Notes: generated by a model not told the origin, from the sequence alone. A stretch of 64,000 nucleotides of DNA from Acinetobacter sp. MB5 (GCF_003261585.1 NZ_POVU01000009.1:35598-99597), one strand, 5' to 3'; positions 17,804 through 27,906 are shown, counted from the stretch's first letter. Made by a program: numbers and translations.

Positions 17804-18988
17804 TTATAAAGTTTGCAAAGCATTTTGAATATCGGTAATTAAATCTTGGCTGGATTCTAGGCCAATACAAAAGCGAACTAGGAAGCCGTTCGCAAGATGC
17901 GGATGTTCTAGACTGCGCATTCCTTTTAGATCATACAACATAACAAGGCTCACAGGGCCACCCCAGCTAAAGCCAAGCTTGAAAAGTTGCAAGGCATCGC
18001 AAAAGCGGCGTATATCTTCAAGCGTATATTTTTCTTGGAAAATGACACTGACTAAACCTGCACTTTGTTGATCTTGGCAAACTTCAAGCCAGAATTCATG
18101 TCCAGCTGAAAGCGGGTTGCTCGGGTGTAATACTTGTTGAAACTCAGACTGCTGTTTTAACCAATGCAAAAGATCTTGTGTACTTCGAGACTGTTGCTGG
18201 TAGCGAAGTTCGATATGTGCAAGGCTACGCTGGATTTGTGCACAGTCGTCACCAGAAACTGAAATGCCTTGAGTGGCATGCATGTGTAGTAGTTTGAGGT
18301 GTAGTTTATGTTCTTGCGTCACGACACTGCCCATTAAAATGTCACCACCACCACTTGGGTATTTGGTAAGAGCATGCACACTAATATCAACAGATAAATG
18401 CTCATCTGAAAAATCGAAAGCATTAAAGGCTAAACCTGCACCCCAAGTATTATCGAGAACAGTGGTAATCTGATGCTGTTTAGCTTTTTTAACCAGATTG
18501 ACTAAATCTGGGAATTCTAAAGTGACCGATCCAGCAGCTTCCAACCATAATAATTTGGTCTGTGCAGTAGGTTGGAAACTGTGATGATTAAGAGGATCAT
18601 AGACTCGAACAATCACCCCAAAGCTCTGCTTTAGATAATTTAAGTGAGCCATCCCAGGCCCATAAATATTATCTGGAACCCAAACTTCATCACCTGACTG
18701 TAAAAATGCAGAATTCACTAGATTAATTGCAGAAAGCCCACTAGGTGCAAGTAGGCAGTAATTGCCATTTTCCAATTGGGCAATTTTATCGGCCAATGTA
18801 TATGTGGTCGGCGTACCATGGGTTCCATAACTATAGTCATAACGATCAGTCCAGTGACGGTCAAATACCTTCTGGGTGTTTTCAAAAATAATGGTTGATG
18901 CGCGATAAAGGGGAGGTTGAATCGTTTCTATATATTGTGGAGCTAATCTTGGTGCGTGAATTCGCTTGGTTTGAGATGAATTTTTCAA
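17804..18988 (-). CDS. metC: Cystathionine beta-lyase
   Basis: This PLP enzyme of the Cys/Met metabolism family cleaves cystathionine to homocysteine, ammonia and pyruvate in methionine synthesis. The PLP lysine lies in HALTKYPSGGGDILMG (~residue 210), the cofactor aspartate in TVLDNTWGAG (~179) and the PLP-stacking region in YSYGTHGTPT. Length (394) is normal. The only usable start is TTG: an in-frame TGA lies two codons upstream and no ATG follows early. It is divergent from the glutamine amidotransferase gene, 158 bases away. Confidence 0.9.
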   Translation of the reverse strand: MKNSSQTKRIHAPRLAPQYIETIQPPLYRASTIIFENTQKVFDRHWTDRYDYSYGTHGTPTTYTLADKIAQLENGNYCLLAPSGLSAINLVNSAFLQSGDEVWVPDNIYGPGMAHLNYLKQSFGVIVRVYDPLNHHSFQPTAQTKLLWLEAAGSVTLEFPDLVNLVKKAKQHQITTVLDNTWGAGLAFNAFDFSDEHLSVDISVHALTKYPSGGGDILMGSVVTQEHKLHLKLLHMHATQGISVSGDDCAQIQRSLAHIELRYQQQSRSTQDLLHWLKQQSEFQQVLHPSNPLSAGHEFWLEVCQDQQSAGLVSVIFQEKYTLEDIRRFCDALQLFKLGFSWGGPVSLVMLYDLKGMRSLEHPHLANGFLVRFCIGLESSQDLITDIQNALQTL

Positions 18989-19146
18989 AGCTCATACCCT
19001 ATAAATTAAAAGATTGTGACTAATTTAAGTGATTTGCGCATAAAAGTGACAAAAATAAAAAAATTAAGAAAGAGCATTTCTTTCTAAAAGTTGGCGTTAT
19101 TTTTGCTAATAAAAACTTAATCATCGCAATTATAGGACAATGATGC

Positions 19147-19878
19147 ATGAGAACGCATTTTAAAGTTCATTACTTTCAACATATTGCAGGCGAAGGATTT
19201 GGTAGCTGCTATGAATTTTTAAAATCTCATCAGGCTAAAATCACTGCAACTGAATTTTTTGCTTTACCGAGTGATACTGGGTTGGAAATCGAAGCGCTAC
19301 CTCAAATCGAAGATGTGGATCTCCTGATTATTATGGGAGGGCCGATGAGTGTAAATGATGAAGCCAACTATCCGTGGTTAAAAATAGAAAAACGCTGGCT
19401 TCGTCGTTATCTGGCTACGGGTAAGCCTGCGATCGGATTATGCTTGGGTGGTCAACTGATCGCAAATGCTTTGGGGGCTTCTGTGAGTCGTCATACACAA
19501 AAAGAATTGGGTTGGACGACCGTCTATCGAATTGATAATGTACCTAAACATTGTTTTGAATTGCCTAAAGAATTCAATGTATTGCAATGGCATAGTGAGT
19601 CTTTTGATATTCCTAAAGGCGCAATACATCTCGCTGAAAATCCAGTTTGCCGCAATCAAATGTACCAGATTGGTAGTAATGTTCTGGGTTTTCAGTTTCA
19701 TCCTGAAATTACCCCTGAAGTTTTGCAGAAATTTCTAGATGATGATGACAAACTGGCAGTTTTTGATGGTGAGCAAATACAGAGTGTTGATCGTTTAAGA
19801 AAATCACCGTTGCAATATTTTTTGCAGGGGAATGACTTGTTGAATCGTGCGATTGAATTTGTATTAAAAAGCGCTTAA
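19147..19878 (+). CDS. Class I glutamine amidotransferase-like protein
   Basis: The fold is that of a stand-alone triad GATase. The nucleophile elbow GLCLGGQLIANALGA holds the catalytic Cys (~residue 99) and FQFHPEITPE the catalytic His (~183). The oxyanion strand IIMGGPMSVND and LQWHSESF are also typical. At 243 residues it has no synthetase domain, so it resembles the GuaA-like YfeJ/GATase1 group that may deglutamylate or transfer ammonia to unknown substrates. It is divergent from metC and reads towards the ribosomal cluster. The substrate cannot be told from sequence. Confidence 0.88.
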   Translation: MRTHFKVHYFQHIAGEGFGSCYEFLKSHQAKITATEFFALPSDTGLEIEALPQIEDVDLLIIMGGPMSVNDEANYPWLKIEKRWLRRYLATGKPAIGLCLGGQLIANALGASVSRHTQKELGWTTVYRIDNVPKHCFELPKEFNVLQWHSESFDIPKGAIHLAENPVCRNQMYQIGSNVLGFQFHPEITPEVLQKFLDDDDKLAVFDGEQIQSVDRLRKSPLQYFLQGNDLLNRAIEFVLKSA

Positions 19879-20253
19879 TCATTTTAGTTATACTTTAAAT
19901 TGTCAGTGTCAAAATAATAAGTTTTCTGTGTAAATAAGAAGATATTCCTATGCGAAATAGGCAATAGAAAAAGGTGTCGTACTACTCAATTTATAAAATC
20001 GGTAATGCTCTGAAAAATAGGAAACAATTCTACCTTTCAAAATATATGCAAAAGATATTTGCGTAATCATTGAACAGTGGTTATAATAGGCGACCTCTCA
20101 AAGAGAGCGTGGTTATTGAAAAATATAACCCAATCGTAACAGTCGTGGCATCGATCATGACCTTAGTGATTTTCACTGCCCTTGACACTTGCTTTTAATA
20201 GGTGAGGTGCGTCATGGGTGATTCTTTATATATTTGGCTTGGAGTTAACTGGT
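19879..20253 (+). promoter_or_regulatory. S10 superoperon upstream region and structured leader
   Basis: The 375-base gap before rpsJ holds a sigma-70 promoter (20059-20087) and a ~160-base leader. The leader contains short hairpins: CTCTC-aaa-GAGAG near 20096-20108, GGTTAT...ATAACC near 20112-20131 and AGTGA...CACT near 20165-20177. It also holds a small uORF (20214-20261). In E. coli the equivalent leader is the target of L4 feedback control; whether this one works that way is unknown. Nothing gene-like lies upstream of the promoter. Confidence 0.65.
20059..20087 (+). promoter_or_regulatory. Promoter of the S10 superoperon
   Basis: A -35 TTGCGT (20059-20064) and -10 TATAAT (20082-20087) are separated by 17 bases. 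The predicted start is near 20094, about 160 bases before rpsJ. Confidence 0.8.
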
Positions 20254-20261
20254 ATGTCTAA
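20214..20261 (+). CDS. Possible 15-residue leader peptide (uORF) overlapping rpsJ
   Basis: ATG at 20214 opens a frame for [15 protein letters not shown] and stops at TAA 20259-20261, eight bases inside rpsJ in a different frame. GAGGTG lies 6 bases before its ATG, a better ribosome site than that of rpsJ itself (GGAG, 20241-20244). The overlap would let ribosomes ending the uORF restart at rpsJ, or block it. Translation is not shown; this is inferred from the strong site and overlap. Confidence 0.45.
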   Translation: MGDSLYIWLGVNWYV

Positions 20262-20565
20262 CCAGAGAATTCGTATCCGTCTTAAGTCTTTTGATCACCG
20301 TTTAATTGATCAATCAGCTCAAGAAATCGTAGAAACTGCAAAACGTACTGGCGCACAAGTGTGTGGCCCAATCCCGATGCCAACTCGCATCGAACGTTTT
20401 AACGTTTTGACATCACCACACGTAAACAAAGATGCTCGTGACCAATACGAGATCCGTACTTACAAACGTTTGATCGACATCGTTCAACCTACAGATAAAA
20501 CTGTTGATGCATTGATGAAGTTGGATCTTGCTGCTGGTGTTGATGTTCAGATCGCTTTGGGTTAA
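20254..20565 (+). CDS. rpsJ: 30S ribosomal protein S10 (NusE)
   Basis: The 103 residues begin [20 protein letters not shown], the standard S10 start, and include [17 protein letters not shown] of the long loop. S10 sits in the head of the small subunit and also binds NusB in transcription antitermination. The frame is open further upstream, but those codons are leader sequence. It is the first gene of the superoperon, and its ribosome site GGAG lies within the uORF. Confidence 0.98.
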
Positions 20566-20625
20566 GACTTTCGGTTGATTAACGTTTTAAAAGTTAATTA
20601 GGCCGCTTTTTTAGAGGTTATGCAC

Positions 20626-21264
20626 ATGGCTATTGGTTTAGTCGGTCGCAAGTGCGGTATGACCCGTATCTTTACAGATGCTGGTGTTTCTGTACCTGTA
20701 ACAGTGATTGAGGTTGATCCTAACCGTATCACTCAAATCAAAACGCTTGAAACTGATGGTTATCAAGCGATTCAAATCACTACTGGTGAACGTCGCGAAT
20801 CTCGCGTAACTAACGCTCAGAAAGGTCACTTTGCGAAAGCTGGTGTTGCTGCTGGTCGTCTAGTTCAAGAATTCCGCGCTACAGAAGCTGATCTTGAAGG
20901 TCGTGAAGTTGGTGGTGTTCTAACTGTTGATATGTTCACAGTTGGTCAAATCGTTGACGTTACTGGTACGTCTAAAGGTAAAGGTTTCCAAGGTGGTGTT
21001 AAGCGTTGGAACTTCCGTACTCAAGATGCTACACATGGTAACTCGGTTTCTCACCGTGTTTTAGGTTCTACTGGTCAAAACCAGACTCCTGGTCGCGTAT
21101 TCAAGGGCAAAAAAATGGCTGGCCATTTAGGTGCTGAACGCGTAACTACTCAGGGTCTTGAGATCGTTGCTATTGACGCTGAACGTTCAGTTCTAGTTGT
21201 TAAAGGTGCGGTTCCTGGTGCTACTGGTGGTGACGTTACCGTTCGTCCTACGATTAAGGCCTGA
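20626..21264 (+). CDS. rplC: 50S ribosomal protein L3
   Basis: The 212-residue protein starts [21 protein letters not shown] prefer the ATG at 20626 over one two codons upstream because GAGG is spaced 8 bases from it and the family starts here. The [20 protein letters not shown] segment reaches the peptidyl transferase centre; its Gln (~residue 150) is the one methylated by PrmB in E. coli. L3 starts assembly of the large subunit. Confidence 0.98.
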   Translation: MAIGLVGRKCGMTRIFTDAGVSVPVTVIEVDPNRITQIKTLETDGYQAIQITTGERRESRVTNAQKGHFAKAGVAAGRLVQEFRATEADLEGREVGGVLTVDMFTVGQIVDVTGTSKGKGFQGGVKRWNFRTQDATHGNSVSHRVLGSTGQNQTPGRVFKGKKMAGHLGAERVTTQGLEIVAIDAERSVLVVKGAVPGATGGDVTVRPTIKA

Positions 21265-21275
21265 GGGGAAATAAC

Positions 21276-21878
21276 GTGAATTTAAAAACTGTTTCCGGCT
21301 CTGCTGTTGAATTGTCTGAAGTTGCTTTCGGTCGTGACTTTAACGAAGCTCTTGTACACCAAGTTGTTACAGCTTACTTAGCTGGTGGTCGTCAAGGTTC
21401 GAAAGCTCAGAAATCACGTGCTGACGTATCTGGTGGTGGTAAAAAACCATTCCGTCAAAAAGGTACTGGCCGTGCACGTGCTGGTTCTATTCGTAGCCCA
21501 ATCTGGGTTGGCGGTGGTAAAACATTTGCTGCTCGTCCACAAGACTGGTCTCAAAAAGTTAACCGTAAAATGTACCGCGGTGCAATGCAATGTATCTTAG
21601 CTGAACTTGTTCGCCAAGATCGTCTTGTATTGGTTGAAGAGATTGCTGTTGCAGCTCCAAAAACTAAAGAATTGCTTGCAAAACTTAACGACTTGAATGC
21701 ACCTCGCGCATTGATCGTTACAGAAGCTGTAGAAGAGAATTTATATCTTGCAGCGCGTAACCTTCCACACGTTGATGTGGTTGATGCTGCTGCAATCGAT
21801 CCTGTTAGCTTGATCGCGTTCGATAAAGTTGTTATGTCTGTGGCTGCTGCTAAGAAAATTGAGGTAGAACTCGGATGA
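21276..21878 (+). CDS. rplD: 50S ribosomal protein L4
   Basis: L4 has 200 residues and starts at GTG, 11 bases after rplC, with GAGGGG upstream. The long tunnel loop is visible as [20 protein letters not shown] (~residues 50-69). In E. coli L4 also represses its own operon through the S10 leader; the leader here is of similar length, but its structure would need comparison. The stop codon overlaps the rplW start by four bases (ATGA), which suggests translational coupling. Confidence 0.98.
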   Translation: MNLKTVSGSAVELSEVAFGRDFNEALVHQVVTAYLAGGRQGSKAQKSRADVSGGGKKPFRQKGTGRARAGSIRSPIWVGGGKTFAARPQDWSQKVNRKMYRGAMQCILAELVRQDRLVLVEEIAVAAPKTKELLAKLNDLNAPRALIVTEAVEENLYLAARNLPHVDVVDAAAIDPVSLIAFDKVVMSVAAAKKIEVELG

Positions 21879-22195
21879 ACAACGAACGTATCTATCAAGT
21901 CCTTCAAGGACCAGTATTCTCAGAAAAAGCTCAAGTTTTAGGTGAAACTGCTGGTGTTCAAGTATTTAAAGTTGCACTTGATGCAAACAAACTTGAAATC
22001 AAAAAAGCAGTTGAGCAACTATTTGGTGTTGAAGTTGTGAAAGTAAACACAACAATCACTAAAGGTAAGACTAAGCGCTTTGGTAAAACATTAGGACGTC
22101 GTTCTGATGTTAAAAAAGCATACGTCACCCTGAAAGCTGGCCAAGATGTCGAAATGGCTGACTTGGGCGATACCGCTGAAAGCGCAGCGGAATAA
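21875..22195 (+). CDS. rplW: 50S ribosomal protein L23
   Basis: The 106 residues contain [11 protein letters not shown] near the N-terminus; the Glu in this segment corresponds to the docking residue for trigger factor and SRP at the tunnel exit in E. coli. The tail ([11 protein letters not shown]) is acidic and a few residues longer than in E. coli. It overlaps rplD by four bases. Confidence 0.97.
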   Translation: MNNERIYQVLQGPVFSEKAQVLGETAGVQVFKVALDANKLEIKKAVEQLFGVEVVKVNTTITKGKTKRFGKTLGRRSDVKKAYVTLKAGQDVEMADLGDTAESAAE

Positions 22196-22206
22196 GGACG
22201 AAAATT

Positions 22207-23031
22207 ATGCCGATTCAAAAATGTAAGCCAACGTCTCCAGGACGTCGCTTTGTAGAGAAAGTGGTTCATAGCCATCTTCACAAAGGCGCGCCTCATGCTC
22301 CGTTGGTTGAAGCAAAAAAACGTACTGGTGGTCGTAATAATAACGGTCACATTACAACTCGTCACGTAGGTGGTGGTCATAAACAGCACTACCGTCTTGT
22401 TGACTTCAAACGTAATAAAGATGGCATTCCTGCTACTGTAGAACGTATTGAATACGATCCTAACCGTACTGCACACATTGCATTAGTTTTGTATGCTGAT
22501 GGTGAACGTCGTTACATCATTGCGCCTAAAGGCTTACGTGCTGGCGATAAAGTACAATCTGGTAACGATGCTCCAATTCGTCCAGGTAACTGCTTGCCAC
22601 TTCGTAACATGCCAATCGGTTCTACACTACACAATGTTGAACTTAAAATCGGTAAAGGTGCTCAATTAGCACGTTCTGCTGGTACTTCTGTTCAGTTGTT
22701 AGGTCGTGATGGTTCTTACGCAATCGTTCGTCTACGTTCAGGCGAAATGCGTAAAATTCATGTTGAATGTCGCGCTGTAATTGGTGAAGTTTCTAACCAA
22801 GAAAACAACCTTCGCTCATTGGGTAAAGCTGGTGCTGCGCGCTGGCGTGGTGTTCGTCCTACCGTACGTGGTATGGCAATGAACCCAGTTGATCACCCAC
22901 ATGGTGGTGGTGAAGGGCGTAACAAAGGTATTCAACCTGTGAGCCCATGGGGTCAAAAAGCTAAAGGGTACAAGACACGTACCAACAAGCGTACGACTAA
23001 GATGATTATTCGCGATCGTCGCGTCAAGTAA
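22207..23031 (+). CDS. rplB: 50S ribosomal protein L2
   Basis: L2 has 274 residues, the normal length. [15 protein letters not shown] (~residues 222-236) holds the conserved His implicated in peptidyl transfer and subunit joining. The N-terminal OB-like part and the C-terminal basic tail ([18 protein letters not shown]) are typical. It follows rplW by 11 bases. Confidence 0.98.
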   Translation: MPIQKCKPTSPGRRFVEKVVHSHLHKGAPHAPLVEAKKRTGGRNNNGHITTRHVGGGHKQHYRLVDFKRNKDGIPATVERIEYDPNRTAHIALVLYADGERRYIIAPKGLRAGDKVQSGNDAPIRPGNCLPLRNMPIGSTLHNVELKIGKGAQLARSAGTSVQLLGRDGSYAIVRLRSGEMRKIHVECRAVIGEVSNQENNLRSLGKAGAARWRGVRPTVRGMAMNPVDHPHGGGEGRNKGIQPVSPWGQKAKGYKTRTNKRTTKMIIRDRRVK

Positions 23032-23044
23032 AGGAATCTGATTA

Positions 23045-23320
23045 ATGCCTCGTTCATTGAAAAAAGGTCCATTCGTCGATGCGCACTTGTTTGCTAAAGT
23101 TGAAGCTGCTATTGCTGCTAACAACCGTAAGCCGATCAAGACTTGGTCACGTCGTTCGATGATCCTCCCGGATTTTGTTGGTTTAACAATCTCTGTACAC
23201 AATGGCCGTAACCACGTTCCAGTAATCGTTACTGAACACATGGTTGGTCACAAACTAGGTGAATTCGCGCCAACTCGTACCTATCGTGGTCACGGTGTTG
23301 ACAAGAAGTCTAAACGTTAA
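23045..23320 (+). CDS. rpsS: 30S ribosomal protein S19
   Basis: The 91 residues start [20 protein letters not shown] and contain the conserved HNGRNHVPV and [16 protein letters not shown] segments. S19 sits in the head of the small subunit with S13 and contacts the large subunit. It is 13 bases after rplB. Confidence 0.98.
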   Translation: MPRSLKKGPFVDAHLFAKVEAAIAANNRKPIKTWSRRSMILPDFVGLTISVHNGRNHVPVIVTEHMVGHKLGEFAPTRTYRGHGVDKKSKR

Positions 23321-23328
23321 TAGGTGCT

Positions 23329-23661
23329 ATGATGGAAGTAACTGCTAAATTACGCGGTGCCGCTATCTCGGCACAGAAAGCTCGTTTGGTTGCAGATCTT
23401 ATCCGTGGCAAATCAGTTGCTCACGCGCTTAACATCTTAAACTTCAGCAACAAAAAAGCTGCAGTTTTAGTTAAAAAAGCATTGGAATCTGCAATTGCGA
23501 ATGCTGAACACAATAACAGTTTAGATGTAGACGACCTTAAAGTTTCTACGATTTACGTTGATGAAGGCATTAGCCTTAAACGTATTATGCCACGTGCTAA
23601 AGGCCGTGCAGATCGTATTACTAAGCGTACTTGTCACATCACCGTTAAGGTAGGGGTTTGA
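23329..23661 (+). CDS. rplV: 50S ribosomal protein L22
   Basis: The protein is 110 residues, or 109 if the second of two consecutive ATG codons (23332) is used; AGGTG lies 3-6 bases upstream. [20 protein letters not shown] (~residues 84-103) is the beta-hairpin that lines the exit tunnel and is the site of macrolide-resistance changes in other species. Nothing in it is unusual here. Confidence 0.97.
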   Translation: MMEVTAKLRGAAISAQKARLVADLIRGKSVAHALNILNFSNKKAAVLVKKALESAIANAEHNNSLDVDDLKVSTIYVDEGISLKRIMPRAKGRADRITKRTCHITVKVGV

Positions 23662-23662
23662 T

Positions 23663-24415
23663 ATGGGTCAGAAGGTTCATCCAATCGGTATCCGCCTAGG
23701 TGTTGTGAAACGTCATAACGCTAACTGGTATGCGAATCCGAAACAATACGCTGAATACTTGCTTAAAGATTTACAAGTTCGTGAGTTTTTGACTAAAAAA
23801 CTTAAGAACGCAATGGTAAGCAATATTCTTATCGAACGTCCAACAGGCGCTGCTAAAGTAACTATTAGCACTGCCCGTCCTGGTATCGTTATCGGTAAAA
23901 AAGGCGAAGACATTGAAAAATTACAGCGTGAACTTACCAGCATTATGGGTGTTCCAGCGCAAGTAAGCATCAACGAAATCGATCGCCCAGACTTAGACGC
24001 TCGTTTAGTTGCTGAAGCTATCGCTTCTCAATTAGAAAAACGTGTAATGTTCCGTCGTGCTATGAAGCGTGCGGTACAAAACACGATGCGTGCTGGTGCT
24101 AAAGGTATCAAAGTTGAAGTTTCTGGCCGTTTAGGTGGTGCAGAGATTGCTCGTACAGAATGGTATCGTGAAGGCCGTGTTCCTTTGCATACACTTCGTG
24201 CGGACATCGACTATGCAACTATGCGTGCTGAAACTACTTACGGTACGATTGGTGTTAAAGTTTGGATCTTCCGTGGTGAGATCTTGGGCGGCATGAAACA
24301 AGTCATGAACCCAGCTCCAGCTGAAGAGCGTCCAGCTAAACGTGGTCGTGGTCGTGGTGAAGGTCAAGAGCGTCGTGGTCGTCGTTCAGACCGTGCTGCA
24401 GACAAGGGAGAATAA
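23663..24415 (+). CDS. rpsC: 30S ribosomal protein S3
   Basis: The 250-residue protein has a KH domain with the GxxG loop [12 protein letters not shown] (~residues 74-85), which helps clamp mRNA at the entry channel. The C-terminus carries an Arg/Gly-rich extension ([18 protein letters not shown]) beyond the 233-residue E. coli form. It starts one base after the rplV stop. Confidence 0.98.
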   Translation: MGQKVHPIGIRLGVVKRHNANWYANPKQYAEYLLKDLQVREFLTKKLKNAMVSNILIERPTGAAKVTISTARPGIVIGKKGEDIEKLQRELTSIMGVPAQVSINEIDRPDLDARLVAEAIASQLEKRVMFRRAMKRAVQNTMRAGAKGIKVEVSGRLGGAEIARTEWYREGRVPLHTLRADIDYATMRAETTYGTIGVKVWIFRGEILGGMKQVMNPAPAEERPAKRGRGRGEGQERRGRRSDRAADKGE

Positions 24416-24418
24416 TCC

Positions 24419-24832
24419 ATGTTGCAACCAAAACGTACCAAATTCCGTAAAGTGCAAAAAGGCCGTAACACTGGTCTAGCACATCGTGGTAGTACAGTAT
24501 CATTTGGTTCGATTGCGATTAAAGCTACTGAACGTGGTCGTATGACTGCTCGTCAGATCGAAGCTGCGCGTCGTACTATTAGCCGTCGTATCAAACGTGG
24601 TGGTAAAATCTTCATCCGCGTATTCCCTGACAAACCAATTACCGAAAAACCATTAGAAGTACGTATGGGTAACGGTAAAGGTAACGTGGAATACTGGGTT
24701 TGCGAGATCAAACCAGGTAAGATCCTGTACGAAATTGAAGGTGTGAACGAAGATCTAGCGCGTGAAGCATTTGCTTTAGCTGCTGCTAAACTTCCGTTTA
24801 AAACCACTATCGTGACTCGGACGGTAATGTAA
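24419..24832 (+). CDS. rplP: 50S ribosomal protein L16
   Basis: L16 has 137 residues and starts [37 protein letters not shown] (~residues 77-94) includes the Arg that is hydroxylated in E. coli (Arg81). L16 organises the A-site tRNA region of the large subunit. The last base of its stop codon is the first base of the rpmC start. Confidence 0.98.
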   Translation: MLQPKRTKFRKVQKGRNTGLAHRGSTVSFGSIAIKATERGRMTARQIEAARRTISRRIKRGGKIFIRVFPDKPITEKPLEVRMGNGKGNVEYWVCEIKPGKILYEIEGVNEDLAREAFALAAAKLPFKTTIVTRTVM

Positions 24833-25029
24833 TGAAAACTAAAGATCTACGTGAAAAATCGGTAGAAGAGTTGAAAGCTTTGCTTGATGAGCAACAGCTT
24901 AACCAATTCCGTCTTCGTATGGCAAAGGCAACTGGTCAATTGGGTAAATCTCATGAAGTGCAAGTTGCTCGTAAAACAGTTGCTCGTATTAAGACACTCC
25001 TTACCGAAAAACAGGGGAACGGACAATGA
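24832..25029 (+). CDS. rpmC: 50S ribosomal protein L29
   Basis: L29 has 65 residues, [20 protein letters not shown] onward, a two-helix hairpin at the tunnel exit beside L23. It overlaps rplP by one base and rpsQ by four, so the three are translationally coupled. Confidence 0.97.
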   Translation: MKTKDLREKSVEELKALLDEQQLNQFRLRMAKATGQLGKSHEVQVARKTVARIKTLLTEKQGNGQ

Positions 25030-25283
25030 GTGAAAAAACAGTCCGCACGTTAACCGGCAAAGTCGTAAGCGACAAAATGGACAAGTCTATTGTTGTTCTT
25101 ATTGAACGCCGCGTTCAACACCCGTTGTATGGCAAATCAATCCGCCGTTCAACAAAATTACACGCTCATGATGAGAACAATACTGCTAAAACTGGCGATA
25201 TCGTGACCATCAAAGAAAGCCGCCCAATTTCTAAAACTAAAGCTTGGACTTTAGTGGAAGTAGTTGAAGCAGCTGCTGAGTAA
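25026..25283 (+). CDS. rpsQ: 30S ribosomal protein S17
   Basis: S17 has 85 residues with an OB fold: [20 protein letters not shown], then [19 protein letters not shown]. It is the last gene of the S10 part and overlaps rpmC by four bases. A 92-base gap with a strong RNA hairpin separates it from rplN. Confidence 0.97.
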   Translation: MSEKTVRTLTGKVVSDKMDKSIVVLIERRVQHPLYGKSIRRSTKLHAHDENNTAKTGDIVTIKESRPISKTKAWTLVEVVEAAAE

Positions 25284-25298
25284 TTAGACGTTCTTGTT

Positions 25299-25356
25299 GC
25301 ATCATCGGTCAATTTCGAGTACCCTATGCGTCTTTCGAAATTGCGACCGGTGATGC
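25299..25356 (+). promoter_or_regulatory. Long RNA hairpin at the S10/spc junction
   Basis: Arms 25299-25318 and 25335-25356 pair over 20 positions, one of them G-U, with a 2-base bulge and a 16-base loop. The stem ends 19 bases before the rplN ATG. The bases after it (TCGGTTTTGG) are only weakly T-rich, so it is probably not a full terminator. An RNase III site, attenuator or binding site for a ribosomal protein are all possible. Confidence 0.7.
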
Positions 25357-25375
25357 TCGGTTTTGGAGTAGGGCA

Positions 25376-25744
25376 ATGATTCAAACCGAAAGTATGCTCG
25401 ACGTAGCAGACAACAGTGGTGCTCGCCGCGTACAATGTATTAAAGTACTTGGTGGTTCACATCGTCGTTATGCTTCTGTTGGCGACATTATTAAAGTTAC
25501 TGTAAAAGAAGCAATTCCACGTGGCCGTGTTAAAAAAGGTGACGTGATGAATGCGGTAGTTGTACGTACAAAATTCGGCATCCGTCGTCCAGATGGTTCA
25601 GTGATTCGTTTTGACGATAACGCAGCTGTTATTTTGAACAACAACAAAGCTCCGATTGCAACTCGTATCTTCGGACCAGTGACTCGTGAACTTCGTACTG
25701 AACAGTTCATGAAAATCATTTCATTGGCTCCTGAAGTTCTATAA
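25376..25744 (+). CDS. rplN: 50S ribosomal protein L14
   Basis: L14 has 122 residues, [20 protein letters not shown] onward, full length. It forms part of the large-subunit interface with bridges B5 and B8 and the RsfS docking surface. It is the first gene after the long hairpin and begins the part that is the separate spc operon in E. coli. GGAG lies ~10 bases before the ATG. Confidence 0.98.
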   Translation: MIQTESMLDVADNSGARRVQCIKVLGGSHRRYASVGDIIKVTVKEAIPRGRVKKGDVMNAVVVRTKFGIRRPDGSVIRFDDNAAVILNNNKAPIATRIFGPVTRELRTEQFMKIISLAPEVL

Positions 25745-25753
25745 GAGGCGATC

Positions 25754-26071
25754 ATGGCTAAGATTAAAAAAGGCGATCAAGTAATTGTGATCGCAGGTAA
25801 AGAAAAAGGCAAACAGGGTACTGTTCTGTCTATTTCTGAAGACCGCGTTAAGGTTGAAGGCCTTAACTTAGTGAAGAAGCATCAAAAGCCGAACCGTGTA
25901 ACTGGCGCTGAAGGCGGTATTGTTACTCAGGAAGCTTCGCTTCACATCTCTAATGTGGCAATTTTAAATGCTACAACCCAAAAGGCTGACCGTGTTGGTT
26001 ACCAAGTGATTGAAGGCGTGAAAACTCGCGTTTACAAATCAAATGGTGAACCAGTGGCGGTAGCGAAGTAA
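25754..26071 (+). CDS. rplX: 50S ribosomal protein L24
   Basis: L24 has 105 residues with the KOW motif KKGDQVIVIAGKEKGKQGTV (~residues 5-24). It is an early assembly protein near the tunnel exit. It follows rplN by nine bases. Confidence 0.98.
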   Translation: MAKIKKGDQVIVIAGKEKGKQGTVLSISEDRVKVEGLNLVKKHQKPNRVTGAEGGIVTQEASLHISNVAILNATTQKADRVGYQVIEGVKTRVYKSNGEPVAVAK

Positions 26072-26086
26072 TAGGTTGAAACGGCA

Positions 26087-26623
26087 ATGGCCAGACTTAA
26101 AACACGTTACAATGAAGAACTTAAAGCTAAGTTGAAAGAAGAGCTTGGCATTAAGAATGTGATGGAAATTCCTCGCATTACTAAAATCACTCTTAACATG
26201 GGTGTAGGTGCTGCATCAGCTGATAAGAAATTATTAGATGGCGCGCTTTCTGACATGCAAGCTATTGCTGGTCAAAAACCAGTGCTTACTCTTGCACGTA
26301 AATCTATCGCTGGTTTTAAAATCCGTGATGGTTGGCCAATCGGTTGTAAAGTTACTTTACGTGGCGAACGCATGTACGAATTCTTGGATCGTTTGATCGC
26401 AATTGCAATCCCTCGTATCCGTGACTTCCGTGGTTTCTCAGCGAAATCTTTCGACGGTCGTGGTAACTACTCTATGGGCTTGAAAGAGCAAATCGTTTTC
26501 CCTGAAATCGATTTCGACAAGATTGATCGTATTCGTGGTATGGATATTACTATCACTACTACTGCTCGCACCGATGACGAAGGCCGTGCGCTTATGCGTG
26601 CATTCGGCTTCCCGTTCAAATAA
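26087..26623 (+). CDS. rplE: 50S ribosomal protein L5
   Basis: L5 has 178 residues. Conserved segments are [38 protein letters not shown] and the C-terminal [15 protein letters not shown]. It binds 5S rRNA and touches the P-site tRNA. In E. coli the S8 repressor site lies near the rplE start; I did not find a certain equivalent here. Confidence 0.98.
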   Translation: MARLKTRYNEELKAKLKEELGIKNVMEIPRITKITLNMGVGAASADKKLLDGALSDMQAIAGQKPVLTLARKSIAGFKIRDGWPIGCKVTLRGERMYEFLDRLIAIAIPRIRDFRGFSAKSFDGRGNYSMGLKEQIVFPEIDFDKIDRIRGMDITITTTARTDDEGRALMRAFGFPFK

Positions 26624-26632
26624 GAGGTCGAT

Positions 26633-26938
26633 ATGGCTAAGAAAGGTATGATTAATCGCGAATTAAAACGCGAAAAAACTGTTGCTAAATTTGCTGCAAA
26701 ACGTGCTGAATTAAAAGCAACGATTGCAAATGTAAATGCAAGCGACGAAGAGCGTTTTGAAGCGATGATGAAGTTACAAGCATTGCCACGTAATGCATCT
26801 CCTGTACGTCTTCGCAACCGTTGTGGTTTAACTGGTCGTCCTCATGGTTATTTCCGTAAGTTCGGTCTAAGCCGTAACAAATTACGTGACACTGTGATGC
26901 AAGGTGATGTACCAGGCGTTGTTAAGGCAAGCTGGTAA
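26633..26938 (+). CDS. rpsN: 30S ribosomal protein S14
   Basis: S14 has 101 residues and is the zinc-free long form, with one Cys only in [20 protein letters not shown]. It is near the decoding centre in the head of the small subunit. It follows rplE by nine bases. Confidence 0.98.
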   Translation: MAKKGMINRELKREKTVAKFAAKRAELKATIANVNASDEERFEAMMKLQALPRNASPVRLRNRCGLTGRPHGYFRKFGLSRNKLRDTVMQGDVPGVVKASW

Positions 26939-26949
26939 GGAGCGACTAA

Positions 26950-27345
26950 ATGAGTATGCAAGATACCGTTGCCGACATGCTAACACGTGTTCGTAACGCA
27001 CAAATGGCTAAGAAATCAACTGTTTCTATGCCAAGCTCTAAACTAAAAGTTGCTATTGCAAACGTATTAGAGCAAGAAGGTTATATTTCAAATGTAGAAG
27101 TTGCTGACAATGAAGGCAAAGCTACTTTGACTATTACTTTGAAATATTTTGAAGGCAAGCCAGTTATCGAAACTGTGAAACGCGTAAGCCGTCCAGGTCT
27201 TCGCCAATATCGCGGTAAAGATAAACTTCCTAGCGTTAAGCAAGGTTTGGGTATTGCAATTGTTTCTACAAGCAAAGGCATCATGACTGATCGCGCTGCA
27301 CGTGCTGCGGGCGTTGGTGGTGAAGTTATTGCTTTTGTTTCTTAA
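26950..27345 (+). CDS. rpsH: 30S ribosomal protein S8
   Basis: S8 has 131 residues, [20 protein letters not shown] onward, with the C-terminal [20 protein letters not shown] motif that binds 16S helix 21. In E. coli S8 is the translational repressor of the spc operon; the same role is possible here but not visible. Confidence 0.98.
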   Translation: MSMQDTVADMLTRVRNAQMAKKSTVSMPSSKLKVAIANVLEQEGYISNVEVADNEGKATLTITLKYFEGKPVIETVKRVSRPGLRQYRGKDKLPSVKQGLGIAIVSTSKGIMTDRAARAAGVGGEVIAFVS

Positions 27346-27358
27346 TAGGTGATTCCTC

Positions 27359-27892
27359 ATGTCTCGTGTGGCTAAAGCCCCAGTAACTGTACCTAATGGT
27401 GTAACAGTTACTCAGAACGGCCGGCAGGTCGAAGTGAAAGGCAGTAAAGGTACTTTGTCTTTCAACCTGCATGCGCTGGTCGAGCTAAAACAGGAAGAAG
27501 GTAAACTTCAAATTGCTCCAGTTAAAGAGTCAAAAGACGCTTGGATGCAAGCTGGTACTGCTCGCGCTGTATTGAACAACCTTGTTAAGGGTGTTAACGA
27601 AGGTTTTGAACGTAAGTTACAACTTATCGGTGTCGGTTATAAAGCTGCGATCAAAGGAAACGTGGTTAATTTAAACCTCGGTTTCTCGCATCCAATCGAT
27701 TACACATTGCCTGAAGGTGTAACAGCAGAAACTCCAACTGCAACTGAAATCGTATTGAAATCAGCTAACAAGCAATTGTTGGGTCAAGTGGCTGCGAATA
27801 TCCGTTCTTACCGTTCACCAGAGCCATATAAAGGTAAAGGTGTTCGTTACTCGGATGAAGTTGTTCTTCGTAAAGAAGCTAAGAAGAAATAA
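27359..27892 (+). CDS. rplF: 50S ribosomal protein L6
   Basis: L6 has 177 residues with two repeated domains. The first starts [20 protein letters not shown]; the C-terminal [20 protein letters not shown] is the conserved rRNA-binding end near the GTPase centre and A site. Confidence 0.98.
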   Translation: MSRVAKAPVTVPNGVTVTQNGRQVEVKGSKGTLSFNLHALVELKQEEGKLQIAPVKESKDAWMQAGTARAVLNNLVKGVNEGFERKLQLIGVGYKAAIKGNVVNLNLGFSHPIDYTLPEGVTAETPTATEIVLKSANKQLLGQVAANIRSYRSPEPYKGKGVRYSDEVVLRKEAKKK

Positions 27893-27906
27893 GGCGCGAG
27901 GTTCTT

